Source: Deltaproteobacteria bacterium (GTDB lineage: Bacteria > Desulfobacterota > Desulfuromonadia > Geobacterales > Pseudopelobacteraceae). Taken from it: DNA of 64,000 bases. Positions within the stretch are counted from its first letter, which is position 1, and every line of letters begins with the position of its first letter. The stretch spans positions 62,001 through 126,000 of the forward strand of contig JACPFJ010000026.1 of the NCBI GenBank assembly GCA_016182975.1, read 5' to 3'. Below the pieces are notes generated by a model. That model ran no database searches, was not told the DNA's origin, and was given only the letters and a program-made list of their open reading frames with translations. Position numbers and translations under genes: made by a program. Below are positions 43,057 through 51,676 of the stretch, piece by piece.

Positions 43057-44811
43057 TCAAAAAAAGTATTTTCCCGACTCTTTTGCCGCCTCGGCGAGCA
43101 GCCTTTTGGCCTCCAGCAGTCCATCCACCGGACAGGCCGAGAGCCCGGCTACAACCCGCTGCTGGGCGATCAACTTCTCCCCGCTCAGGGCGTAGGCGCT
43201 GCAGCGGGATGCGGCCAGGTAACACTGGGAGGCCCTTTCGAATGCCGCGACCTTGACAACCGCCTTCAGGAGTTCCTTCCTGTTGTCGCTGGCCGCGGCC
43301 AGCGCCTTGTCGCCCCGTATGACCACGCTCTCCAGGGCGAAGATGCTGATGATCATGTTTGCTATGGCCAAGAGGACCTCCTGAGATTCCCTGGCCTGTT
43401 CGGCAGACCCCAGAACCAGCAGGAAGAGCCTTTTCAGGTTGGCAACCACGGAGTATTCCAGGGCGAAGGCGCCCGTGCCGCTGTTCCCTCCCCCCTCGCC
43501 ATTGGCCTGTGCCTCTTTGACCCTGTCCCACAGGTCGAATGTCCCGCTTTCGGCCTTTTTAAACAGAATGGTCGAGATGAGTATCCGATTGATCTCGTTG
43601 GTCCCCTCGAAGATCCGCTGGATACGTTCGTCGCGGTAATAGCGCTCGGCGGCGTAGTCACTGATATAGCCATAACCGCCATGGACCTGGACGACCTCGT
43701 CGACCACGAAGGCTAACGCATCCGTGCAAAACACCTTGGCAATGGCGCACTCGAGGGCGTATTCCTCGATTGCCTTCTGGTAACGTTCGTAATAATCCGT
43801 TGCGGAGCGATCCAGGGTCGCGATGCGGTCGTCCAGCAGTCCGGCGACCCTGTACACGACCGAATCGGAGGAGAATATGCCCGTTGCCATGTCCGCCAGT
43901 TTCTCCTGGATGGCGCCGAAATCACCGATTATTCGACCGAACTGTTTTCTCTCCGTTGCATAGCCGGCGGCCTCGGCAAAGGCCCCCTTGGCCATCCCGC
44001 CCGCGGTTGCCGCCACCTTCAGACGCCCGATATTGAGGACATTGAAGGCGATCTTGTGCCCCTTGCCCGGCTCGCCGAGCAGGTTCTCCACCGGAACCCG
44101 GGCATTGTCCAGAATAATCTGGGCGGTGGAGGAGCCCTTCAGCCCCATCTTCTTTTCCTCGGCGCCAACGGAAAACCCTTCAAAACCCCTTTCCACGAGA
44201 AAGGCCGAGAAGTGCTTGCCGTCGATCTTGGCAAAAACGGTGAAGAGGTCGGCAAAGCCGGCATTGGTGATGAACTGCTTGACCCCGTTAAGCAGATAGT
44301 AGCGCCCGTCCGCCGTCAAGGTCGCCGTTGTCCGGGCGTTCAACGGATCGCTGCCGCAGTCCGGCTCGGTCAGGGCATACGCCCCGACCCACTCGCCGGT
44401 GGTGAGTTTATCCAGATAGCGCTCCTTTTGCCCGCCGGTTCCGTAGTAGACGAGGGGGAGCAGGCCTATGCCGGTCTGGCCGCCGTAGGTAATGGAAAAG
44501 GAGCCGGTTGGAGCCATTTTTTCGGCCAGCAGCATGCTGGTGACCTTGTCCAGTTCCAGTCCGCCGTAATCCTCGGGAACGTCAACCAGAAAGAGCCCCA
44601 ACTCTGCGCAGCGCCGCAGTTTCTCGACTACCAGTGCGAAGTCCTGACTCTCGATGCGGTCAAGGTCCGGAAGGATCTCCTTCTTCACCAACTCTTCGGT
44701 AGTCTCGGCAAACTGCCGTTGTTCAGCGGAGAAGTCTTCCGGGGAGAACACAACCCTCCCGGCCGCATCGGTCAACAAAAAATCTCCACCTCTTGCCAGG
44801 TGATCCGCCAT
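43057..44811 (-). CDS. Acyl-CoA dehydrogenase with C-terminal extension
   Basis: 584 residues. Flavin dehydrogenase core to about residue 420: YALTEPDCGSDPLNA and FITNAG (FAD/substrate loops), ERKQFGRIIGDFGAIQEKLADM, VHGGYGYISDY and ERYYRDERIQRIFEGTNEINR with the acidic catalytic residue. The extra about 160-residue helical C-terminus resembles the very-long-chain (ACADVL/ACAD9) type. Electrons should pass to EtfAB encoded 5 kb upstream in the same direction. Last gene of the run that starts with had. Confidence 0.92.
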   Translation of the reverse strand: MADHLARGGDFLLTDAAGRVVFSPEDFSAEQRQFAETTEELVKKEILPDLDRIESQDFALVVEKLRRCAELGLFLVDVPEDYGGLELDKVTSMLLAEKMAPTGSFSITYGGQTGIGLLPLVYYGTGGQKERYLDKLTTGEWVGAYALTEPDCGSDPLNARTTATLTADGRYYLLNGVKQFITNAGFADLFTVFAKIDGKHFSAFLVERGFEGFSVGAEEKKMGLKGSSTAQIILDNARVPVENLLGEPGKGHKIAFNVLNIGRLKVAATAGGMAKGAFAEAAGYATERKQFGRIIGDFGAIQEKLADMATGIFSSDSVVYRVAGLLDDRIATLDRSATDYYERYQKAIEEYALECAIAKVFCTDALAFVVDEVVQVHGGYGYISDYAAERYYRDERIQRIFEGTNEINRILISTILFKKAESGTFDLWDRVKEAQANGEGGGNSGTGAFALEYSVVANLKRLFLLVLGSAEQARESQEVLLAIANMIISIFALESVVIRGDKALAAASDNRKELLKAVVKVAAFERASQCYLAASRCSAYALSGEKLIAQQRVVAGLSACPVDGLLEAKRLLAEAAKESGKYFF

Positions 44812-44822
44812 GATGAAGCCTC

Positions 44823-45689
44823 CTATTTCTCGGAGTAGTCGTAGAAGCCCTTGCCGCTCTTGCGGCCGAGGTAGCCCGCCTTGATCATCTTGCGCAGCAG
44901 GCCGGGAGGCGCAAAACGGGCCTCCTTCATGTACTCGTAGAAGATGTTGCCGACATGGTAGCCGATGTCCACCCCGGCAAAATCCTGGAACTCCAACGGA
45001 CCCATCGGCATGTTGCAGCCAAGCTTCATGGCGGTGTCGATGTCCTCGGCAGAGGCCACACCCTCCTCAAGCAGACGGACCGCGTCGAGGATGTAGGGGA
45101 CGAACAGACGGTTTACCACGAAACCGGGGGTGTCCTTGCAGGTGATGGGGGTCTTGCCGAAACGCCTGGACATCGCCAGGGCCAGCTCGGTGACGGCCGC
45201 CTCGGTCTGAAGCGCGGGGATGATCTCCACAAGCTTCATCATCGGCACCGGATTGAAAAAGTGCATGCCGACAAACCTGGCGGGACGCTTGACCAGCGCG
45301 GCCATTTCGGTGATGGCGATGGAGGAGGTGTTGGTGGCGTAGATCGTGTCGTCGCCGCAAACGGCGTCCAGCTTGGCGAACAGCTCCTTCTTGACGCCCA
45401 GGTCCTCGAAGACCGCCTCGATGATGAAGGGTACACCGGCCAGGCTGGCCACATCGGTGGAAAATGTGATCCGCCCCTGGATCTCCCGCATCTGTACCTC
45501 GGTGTAGATCTCCTTCTTGACCATCCGTTGCAGGCTCGTGGCAATGGTCTTCTCGGCCCGCGCCCAGACCGCCTCGCTCACGTCCACCACCCTGACCTGA
45601 AAGCCCGCCTGGGCCGCGACCTGCGCGATACCGGCCCCCATGCTGCCGGCGCCGGCAACCCCTACCGTCTTGATGTCGTCGATTGTCAT
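44823..45689 (-). CDS. 3-hydroxyacyl-CoA dehydrogenase
   Basis: 288 residues. NAD domain VGVAGAGSMGAGIAQVAAQAGF, IIEAVFEDLGVKKELF, ATNTSSIAITEMA, catalytic HFFNPVPMMKLVEII and C-terminal GFVVNRLFVPYILDAVRLLEEG. Size and motifs fit 3-hydroxybutyryl-CoA dehydrogenase (Hbd). Oxidises the 3-hydroxyacyl-CoA formed by the neighbouring hydratase; lies 11 bases from the dehydrogenase downstream. Confidence 0.94.
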   Translation of the reverse strand: MTIDDIKTVGVAGAGSMGAGIAQVAAQAGFQVRVVDVSEAVWARAEKTIATSLQRMVKKEIYTEVQMREIQGRITFSTDVASLAGVPFIIEAVFEDLGVKKELFAKLDAVCGDDTIYATNTSSIAITEMAALVKRPARFVGMHFFNPVPMMKLVEIIPALQTEAAVTELALAMSRRFGKTPITCKDTPGFVVNRLFVPYILDAVRLLEEGVASAEDIDTAMKLGCNMPMGPLEFQDFAGVDIGYHVGNIFYEYMKEARFAPPGLLRKMIKAGYLGRKSGKGFYDYSEK

Positions 45690-45722
45690 TGAATGCTCTC
45701 CTTTGTTGTCTGTGATATGTTT

Positions 45723-46505
45723 CTATTGACTGAGAAATGTCGGTTTTCTTTTTTCGGCAAAGGCGGTCAGCCCTTCCTTGGCGTCATGTGTCTTCAGGTT
45801 CTCCAGGCCGTATCTGCGCTCGACCTCCAGCCCCTGCTCCAGGGTGAGCTCGACCCCTTCATTGACCGCCACCTTGATGTAGCCCAGGGCCTTGCCCGCT
45901 CCGGAGGCGAGCTTGGCGGCGAATTTCATCACCTCGTCCATGAAGCCCTCGGCCTCGATCACCCGATCGATCAGACCGATGGCCAACGCCTCCTCAGGAC
46001 CCATGACCTTCCCCCACAGCAGGATGTCCTTGGCCTTGGCCAGTCCGACCAGCCTGGGCAGGCGCTGTGTCCCCCCGGCGCCGGGAACGATGCCGAGGGT
46101 CGCCTCCGGCAGGCCGATCAGCGCCTTTCCCGCGGCCATGAAGCGGTAATCGCAGGCCATGGCCAGCTCGCAGCCGCCACCCAGGGCATGGCCGTTAATG
46201 GCGGCGATCACGACCTTTTTCATATTGGAAAGGATGTCGTTGGCGCCCTGCAGCAGTTTGGAGAAGGCCTCGGACTCCCCCTGGTTCATGGCGGCCATCT
46301 CCTTGATGTCGGCGCCGGCGATGAAGGCCTTTTCCAGGGCGCTGGTGATGACGACCACGGTTACATCCTCCATCTTGTCCGCTTCGCTGAAGGCGTTATA
46401 GAGCTCGCGGCCGAATTCGCCGTTAAGCGGATTCGTGGGCGGCCGGCTGAGACTGACCGTCAGGACCCGCTCTTCCTTCTTCATCGTGATGTACTGGTAA
46501 TCCAT
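45723..46505 (-). CDS. Enoyl-CoA hydratase
   Basis: 260-residue crotonase fold from ATG 46505 (GGAG six bases upstream). Oxyanion-hole segments FIAGADIKEMA and NGHALGGGCELAMACDYRFMA, and catalytic glutamates in GLPEATLGIVPGAGGTQRLPRL, both in place. Adds water to 2-enoyl-CoA in beta-oxidation of the ring-opened product. Between the thiolase-like gene and hbd. Confidence 0.93.
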   Translation of the reverse strand: MDYQYITMKKEERVLTVSLSRPPTNPLNGEFGRELYNAFSEADKMEDVTVVVITSALEKAFIAGADIKEMAAMNQGESEAFSKLLQGANDILSNMKKVVIAAINGHALGGGCELAMACDYRFMAAGKALIGLPEATLGIVPGAGGTQRLPRLVGLAKAKDILLWGKVMGPEEALAIGLIDRVIEAEGFMDEVMKFAAKLASGAGKALGYIKVAVNEGVELTLEQGLEVERRYGLENLKTHDAKEGLTAFAEKRKPTFLSQ

Positions 46506-46537
46506 TGTTGACTCCATTTCCTATGTTGTTCGGTAGT

Positions 46538-47728
46538 CTACCCTACCTTTATGACGATAGATGCCGCGGTGTCGCCGGCGGCGCAACCGGAGAAGAGCAG
46601 GTAGCCTCCCCCCTTCATGGCCAGCTCCTCGATACCCTCGATCATGAGGCGGGCGCCGGTGGGGGCCTGGGGGTGGCCGTAGATCAGGGAGGAACCATAG
46701 TTGTTCATGCTGTTCACGTCCAGTCCCATGACCTTTGCCATGGCCAGGTCATTGGCGGCAAAGGGGTTGTGGGTCTTCACGGCGCCGAGATCGGACACCT
46801 TGATGCCGGCCTTGTCGAGGGCCATCTGGGCCGAAGGTGCAACCGCAGCGGCCATGTAGGCCTTCTTGGTCCGGGCATAGCCGAAGGAGACGACCCTCAC
46901 CTCCAGCTTGGGATCGGCGCTGAGCTCTTGGGCCTTTTCACGGGTGGTCACGGAGATGCCGCTATTGCCGTCCGCCGGGAAGGTCTGGGCCCCGAAGGTG
47001 TGCACGCCGTCTGGCAGTACCGGCCTGAGGCCTGCCAGCCCCTCCTTGGTGGTGGCCGTCACCCCTTCGTCGGCCTCGACGGTGATGGTCTTCTTCTTGG
47101 AGATCTGCACCTCGGCCGCGAACATGTAACGCTTCTGGAACTCCCGGTCGTTGGCCAGCGCGTCCTGGTACTGCTCATAGCGCCTGACGGTGAGGGCATC
47201 ACACTCTTCGCGGGTGATGCCGTACTCCTTGCTGACGTTCTCGGCGGTCTGGATCATGGCGCCGCCCGCCCAGGGGTCCTTGTTGACATTGTCCAGGAAC
47301 CAGTCCTCGGCAACGACCTTGCCGCCCGGGCCGTTGGGATTCGGCCAGATTGCATGGGGGCCGTTGGAGCAGCGGTCGGCCAGAAGGCACCAACTGTTGT
47401 CGAACGTCCCGGTCTCGACGCCCATGCCGGCCTGGTAGAGAGAAAAGGCGGCGGTGGAGCAGGCCTGGGTGATGAGGACGCCGGGAACCCCTGCGGTGCC
47501 CATCATGCCCGCAGCCCAGGGGCCGCTGTAAAACCACTGCTGCTGATAGACGGTGCTGCCGACCAGGACGTAATCCACCATCTGCGGGTCCCACCCCTTG
47601 GACTCGAAGAAACGCTTGGACGTGGCGGCTCCCAGTACTATCGAGTGCTCGTTGGCCAGGCTTCCCTGCCAGCGGACAAAGGGGGTGCTGTAATAACCTC
47701 TGTAAGGGATGTATGCTTTTGTTAACAT
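46538..47728 (-). CDS. Divergent thiolase-family protein
   Basis: 396 residues. Keeps the nucleophile region ITQACSTAAF, but the His motif reads YGHPQAPTGAR rather than GHPxGxxGAR, and the C-terminal motif reads FSGCAAGDTAASIVI rather than CxGxGxG. Such thiolases occur in aromatic-degrading gene sets and may cleave an unusual 3-oxoacyl-CoA such as 3-oxopimelyl-CoA or a methyl-branched analogue. Coupled in the same operon between dch and the hydratase. Confidence 0.8.
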   Translation of the reverse strand: MLTKAYIPYRGYYSTPFVRWQGSLANEHSIVLGAATSKRFFESKGWDPQMVDYVLVGSTVYQQQWFYSGPWAAGMMGTAGVPGVLITQACSTAAFSLYQAGMGVETGTFDNSWCLLADRCSNGPHAIWPNPNGPGGKVVAEDWFLDNVNKDPWAGGAMIQTAENVSKEYGITREECDALTVRRYEQYQDALANDREFQKRYMFAAEVQISKKKTITVEADEGVTATTKEGLAGLRPVLPDGVHTFGAQTFPADGNSGISVTTREKAQELSADPKLEVRVVSFGYARTKKAYMAAAVAPSAQMALDKAGIKVSDLGAVKTHNPFAANDLAMAKVMGLDVNSMNNYGSSLIYGHPQAPTGARLMIEGIEELAMKGGGYLLFSGCAAGDTAASIVIKVG

Positions 47729-47791
47729 GGGTCAGTTCTCCTGTCGTTTTATTGTTGAGCTCGTGCTCTGTAAAAGTATGCGGATGCCCGC

Positions 47792-48562
47792 TCAGCGGTC
47801 CTGCCACTCGGCGGGTCGTTTGGCGATGAAAGCCGTCAACCCCTCCAGCGCATCATGGGTCTTCATCAGCTCCTGAAGGTACAGCCGCTCCACTGCGGCG
47901 AGCTTCACCCTGACACGCTGCGTCATTTCGCTCCTGGAGGCCCGCACCGCGTAACGAAGGGTGCTGGCGCTCAGCGGCGCCAGATTCTGGTCGAAATAAT
48001 CGAGCGCCGCCTGGGCCGGGTCATCGGCCACGGCATTGACCAGCCCGATCCGGCACGCCTCCTCGGCGGTGACGCTCCGGCCGGAAAAGAGCAGATCGTC
48101 CGCCCGGGCCTGGCCGATACGCTCCGGCAACAGGCAGGAGGCCGCCGGGGCAAATACCGCCAGCTTTACCTCGGGCTGCCCGAGCATGGCGCCTGGGGCG
48201 GCGAAGAGCAGATGCCCCGCGGCGGCAACCTCAAGCCCGCCTCCCAGACACTGGCCCTGCACCGCCACCAGCACCGGAACGGGGCTTTCCACGAGCTGCA
48301 GTATCAAGGCGTGCAGTTGCTGGAGCATCTGTGCGCATGACTCGGGAAGGTGTTCATCCACGCTGGCTCCGAAGCTGAAGTGCGGACCTTCCGCTGCCAG
48401 AAGCACGCCCCTGAGCCGCGCATTGGACAGGTGCTCGTTGAGGGCCGCCTGCAAGGCCGCAATCATGGCGGCATCGATGATATTGGCCTTTGGCCGGGCA
48501 AGGGTCAGCCGCAGCAACCGGCCGTCACGCTCCAGGGATACCTTGAGAGGGTTTTCGCTCAT
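47792..48562 (-). CDS. dch: Cyclohexa-1,5-diene-1-carbonyl-CoA hydratase
   Basis: 256-residue crotonase-family enzyme, second step of the benzoyl-CoA pathway: it hydrates the dienoyl-CoA made by benzoyl-CoA reductase to 6-hydroxycyclohex-1-ene-1-carbonyl-CoA. The sequence follows the Dch type closely from memory: LARPKANIIDAAMIAAL, EGPHFSFGASVDEHLP, GQCLGGGLEVAAAG, AVFAPAASCLLPERIG and the final MKTHDALEGLTAF. BamR in Geobacter naming. Directly downstream of had. Confidence 0.9.
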   Translation of the reverse strand: MSENPLKVSLERDGRLLRLTLARPKANIIDAAMIAALQAALNEHLSNARLRGVLLAAEGPHFSFGASVDEHLPESCAQMLQQLHALILQLVESPVPVLVAVQGQCLGGGLEVAAAGHLLFAAPGAMLGQPEVKLAVFAPAASCLLPERIGQARADDLLFSGRSVTAEEACRIGLVNAVADDPAQAALDYFDQNLAPLSASTLRYAVRASRSEMTQRVRVKLAAVERLYLQELMKTHDALEGLTAFIAKRPAEWQDR

Positions 48563-48596
48563 TATGGGATCATCTCCTTTCTAGAAGTTATCTGCT

Positions 48597-49609
48597 TTAG
48601 TGGCCGGGGACCAGAATGGCCCGCCTGGTCAGCTTGTGCTCATGGGCGGCGGCGAAGACCTCGTTGATATCATCCAGCGGATGCTGTTCGACAAAGGGCG
48701 CCAGCGCAATCTTCTTGTCCAGGACCAGATCGAGCGCCTGTGGATAGAGTTCGGTAAGGCAGCCCCAGTTCCCCAGGGCGCTGGCGTGAAAGGCCATCAG
48801 GTTCGACAGCCGCAACTCCACCTTGTCCATGGTGAAGCCGACCACCGACAGGGTTGCCCCGTAGGTGAGCAGACCGTAGGCCGTATCCTGCCCCCTGGCG
48901 GTCCCGGAACATTCGAATATCTTCCAGCACGTCTCCCGCACCCCTTTTTCCTTGACGAAGCCCTGAATCGCCTTCTTCAGGTCCTTACCCTGAACCTCTC
49001 TGACGTTAAGGGTCAACCCTGCGCCGTAATTGGCCATGTTGTCCAGTTTCGCCTGGTCTACGTCGAGGGCGACTACCGTGGCGCCGAAGGCCTTGGCGAT
49101 CTGGACGCCTGCACGACCGCCTGGTAAGGGGTGGTCACGGCGTCGGCAACTACCGATATGTCCGCCAGCTTAAGGCCGGACGCGGCGAGCCGCCCTTCAT
49201 CGACGGGACACAGGCCACGGGCGGGTACGCGTATGTGTGTGGCAAAGCCGCCCTGGATGTCGTTGCCGGGCATCTGCTGCTTGCGGCATATGGTGCCGTG
49301 TCCGGAGACGCAGAGATCGCACACCCCGCAAGGTATCACCGCCGGAATGATCACGGCCTTGCCTTGCCAGGCCTCGGCCCCCGACCCTGTTGCGACCACG
49401 CGACCGCTGATTTCGTGACCGAGCGTAAGGGGCATCTCATGGTTGAAACGCACCCCGTCATAATAGTAGCCCAGGTCTGTGTGGCACACGCCGCAACCGG
49501 CGACCTCCACTACCACTTCACCGTCACCCGGCGGAAAGGGATCAAACTCGCTTTTCGCCATCGGTTCTCCCATTGCGGTCATTGCCCAGCGATACGGTAC
49601 CATTGACAT
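48597..49609 (-). pseudogene. had: 6-hydroxycyclohex-1-ene-1-carbonyl-CoA dehydrogenase, internal deletion
   Basis: Zinc-dependent alcohol dehydrogenase of the benzoyl-CoA pathway (BamQ/Had). The N-terminal part has [13 protein letters not shown] and the structural zinc cysteines [15 protein letters not shown]; the C-terminal part has [27 protein letters not shown] and [13 protein letters not shown]. The frames do not join: after [10 protein letters not shown] (about 49098) the first frame ends at 49073, while the second resumes as [13 protein letters not shown]. About 18-20 residues are missing, including the NAD-binding GxGGVG loop, with a frame change. Either the gene is dead or the sequence has lost about 55-60 bases. 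AAGGAGG precedes ATG 49609. Confidence 0.85.
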
Positions 49610-49700
49610 ACATCCTCCTTTTTTCTGTGTTGACCCAACATTTGGATTAATTGAATGACTGCAGGCAATCAGCCTGAACCCGGCCAAATAACAGATTTTG

Positions 49701-49736
49701 CGTAAATTGGTACCACAATACCTTTTTATTTGTCAA
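49701..49736 (-). promoter_or_regulatory. Promoter/operator shared with 43007-43042, copy 2
   Basis: Minus strand TTGACA (49736-49731), then GGTAT, TGGTAC and AATTTAC at the same spacing as copy 1. Drives the had-dch-thiolase-hydratase-hbd-acyl-CoA dehydrogenase operon, about 92 bases before the had ATG. A TetR-type repressor of benzoate genes (BgeR) is known in Geobacter; whether this is its site is not shown here. Confidence 0.65.
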
Positions 49737-49837
49737 GCGAATTGTCATTTGTCGAATTCATTGTCATGTCCCTTGGGTCACCACTATTTAAGGAGTTGTG
49801 CTCTGATAAATACAGGGAGCCGTGCCTCAGCCTGGCA

Positions 49838-50752
49838 CTACTTATGAAGTCTCGCCGTCAGGGCCTGCGCAAACGGCATTACATCGGCAACGATCAGGAC
49901 ATCAGCCACTTCACCGATGGGGGCATCCTTATCCTTGTTTACGGCAACGATAAAATCCGATTTCTTCATCCCCGCCAAATGCTGAATGGCGCCGCTGATG
50001 CCGCAAGCCACGTAGAGCTTCGGACTGACCGTCTGGCCGGTAGTCCCCACCTGGTGGCTATGTTCGACCCAGCCGGCGTCCACCACCGGACGACTCGCCC
50101 CCAGCTCGCCGCCAAAGGCCTTTGCGAGCGCGGCAATAATCGGCACATTATCCTTCTTTCCGATCCCCCTCCCGGCGCTGACGATCACTTCGGCCTTGCC
50201 CAGGTCGATATCCTTTTCCTCGGCCGGCTCGTAGCCGATGAATTCGACCTTGCCCGCAGCGGCGACGTCCAGCATCTCCACCGTCGGAGATCCCTGCGGC
50301 TCCCCCTGGGGGGTGAAGGCCCCGGTCTGGATGGTTATGACCGCCTTTGCCGTGGACGGCTTGACGGTCCTGCGCATCTTGGCGTTGCAACATCCCACCT
50401 CGAAGCCATCCCCTGCAATAGCAACGACCTCCGATACCTGGGCCAGCCTCAACTTCGCCGCCAGTCGCGGCGCCAGGTCCCAACCATAGGAAGAGTGCTG
50501 AAAGATGATGTAATCGGGATTTTCCCTGTCAACCGCGGCAAGGATCAGCTCTTTGTGCAGATCCGGGTTATATTCCCCGTAGATGGCGACGTGCGCCAGA
50601 TGGACCTTGCCGCTGTAGCGGGGGACATTGGCCGCGTCGCCGACGAGGACTATGGCGGTATCGGCCCCCAGCCTCTCGGCAAAAGCGAGCAGTTCATAGC
50701 TGGTGTCGAGCAGTTTTCCTTCCCTGTATTCGCAGACAAGCAACGCCTTCAT
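49838..50752 (-). CDS. etfA: Electron transfer flavoprotein subunit alpha
   Basis: 304 residues. N-terminal alpha/beta domain and C-terminal FAD domain with VSAGRGIGKKDN, GASRPVVDAGWVEHSHQVGTTGQTV, LYVACGISGAIQHLAGM and VNKDKDAPI, the full FAD signature. Accepts electrons from acyl-CoA dehydrogenase in the cytoplasm and passes them toward the quinone pool. Nine bases after etfB. Confidence 0.95.
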   Translation of the reverse strand: MKALLVCEYREGKLLDTSYELLAFAERLGADTAIVLVGDAANVPRYSGKVHLAHVAIYGEYNPDLHKELILAAVDRENPDYIIFQHSSYGWDLAPRLAAKLRLAQVSEVVAIAGDGFEVGCCNAKMRRTVKPSTAKAVITIQTGAFTPQGEPQGSPTVEMLDVAAAGKVEFIGYEPAEEKDIDLGKAEVIVSAGRGIGKKDNVPIIAALAKAFGGELGASRPVVDAGWVEHSHQVGTTGQTVSPKLYVACGISGAIQHLAGMKKSDFIVAVNKDKDAPIGEVADVLIVADVMPFAQALTARLHK

Positions 50753-50761
50753 GACACTCTC

Positions 50762-51538
50762 CTATCTCATTACCGTTGTTTTTTCCTTCAATATGCCGAT
50801 CAGCCTATCCGCCAGCTCGGCAACATCCCCTTCCAGGATGATACCTCCGCCACTTTTTGCCGGCGGATAGAAACTGGTGGTTTCGGCCAGGGGCCCTTCC
50901 TTGAGGAGCTCTCCCAGGGAAACGGTACTGATCTCCTTCTTTTTGGCCTTCATGATGTTGGGCAGGGTCGGGTAGCGCGGCACATTGAGCCCCAACTGGC
51001 AGGTAACCAGGGCAGGCAGAGGCATCCTGACAACCGCCTTGCCTCCCCCTTCCAGTTCCCGCCTGACAACGACACTCCCCTCAAGATACTCAAAGCCGAC
51101 CACGGTAGAGGCGCAGGCGTAGCCGAGCAGCTCCGCCACGGTAATGCCGACTTGCGCCGAACCGCGGTCCTGGGACTGCATCCCGGTAAAGATGAGGTCG
51201 AAGCCTTTGCCTTGCGAGAAGGCAGTGATCGCGGACGCGACCTGCCATGGATCTTTTCCGTGAACAGCCGCGTCAGGGATGTGTACACCCCGGTCGCACC
51301 CCATGGCAAGGGCCTTTTTGATGGCTTCGACGACCCGGTCGGGGCCGATGGAGAGGACGGTGATGTCTGCCGAGTCACCCAAAAGCTCCTTGAGGCCGAC
51401 CGCCTGTTCGACGGCGTATTCGTCGTATTCGTTCATCCTGAAGGCCAGGTCGGCCTCGGAGAACCAGGTCCCCTGGCTGTCGGGCTTGAAGCGCGATTCC
51501 ATATCGGGTACTTGCTTGATACATACCAGTATCTTCAT
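50762..51538 (-). CDS. etfB: Electron transfer flavoprotein subunit beta
   Basis: 258 residues from ATG 51538 (GGAGG upstream). Motifs MKILVCIKQVPD, MNEYDEYAVEQAVGLKE, GCDRGVHI and the AMP-binding FTGMQSQDRGSAQVGITVAELLGY, VPRYPTLPNIMKAKKKEI. Standard length. Part of the CoA-transferase, TRAP, EtfB, EtfA minus-strand run. Confidence 0.95.
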   Translation of the reverse strand: MKILVCIKQVPDMESRFKPDSQGTWFSEADLAFRMNEYDEYAVEQAVGLKELLGDSADITVLSIGPDRVVEAIKKALAMGCDRGVHIPDAAVHGKDPWQVASAITAFSQGKGFDLIFTGMQSQDRGSAQVGITVAELLGYACASTVVGFEYLEGSVVVRRELEGGGKAVVRMPLPALVTCQLGLNVPRYPTLPNIMKAKKKEISTVSLGELLKEGPLAETTSFYPPAKSGGGIILEGDVAELADRLIGILKEKTTVMR

Positions 51539-51676
51539 GTAGGCCTCCGACTTAGAGATGAAGAACATACGGGCGACGGCAGTATCCGCCGCCCGTATGG
51601 AGCAGACCTTGCGCCACCTCCCCGATGGCCCGGTCCCTGAGCCGGGGCAAGGAGGAGGCGGCCGGTCGGCAGACGA

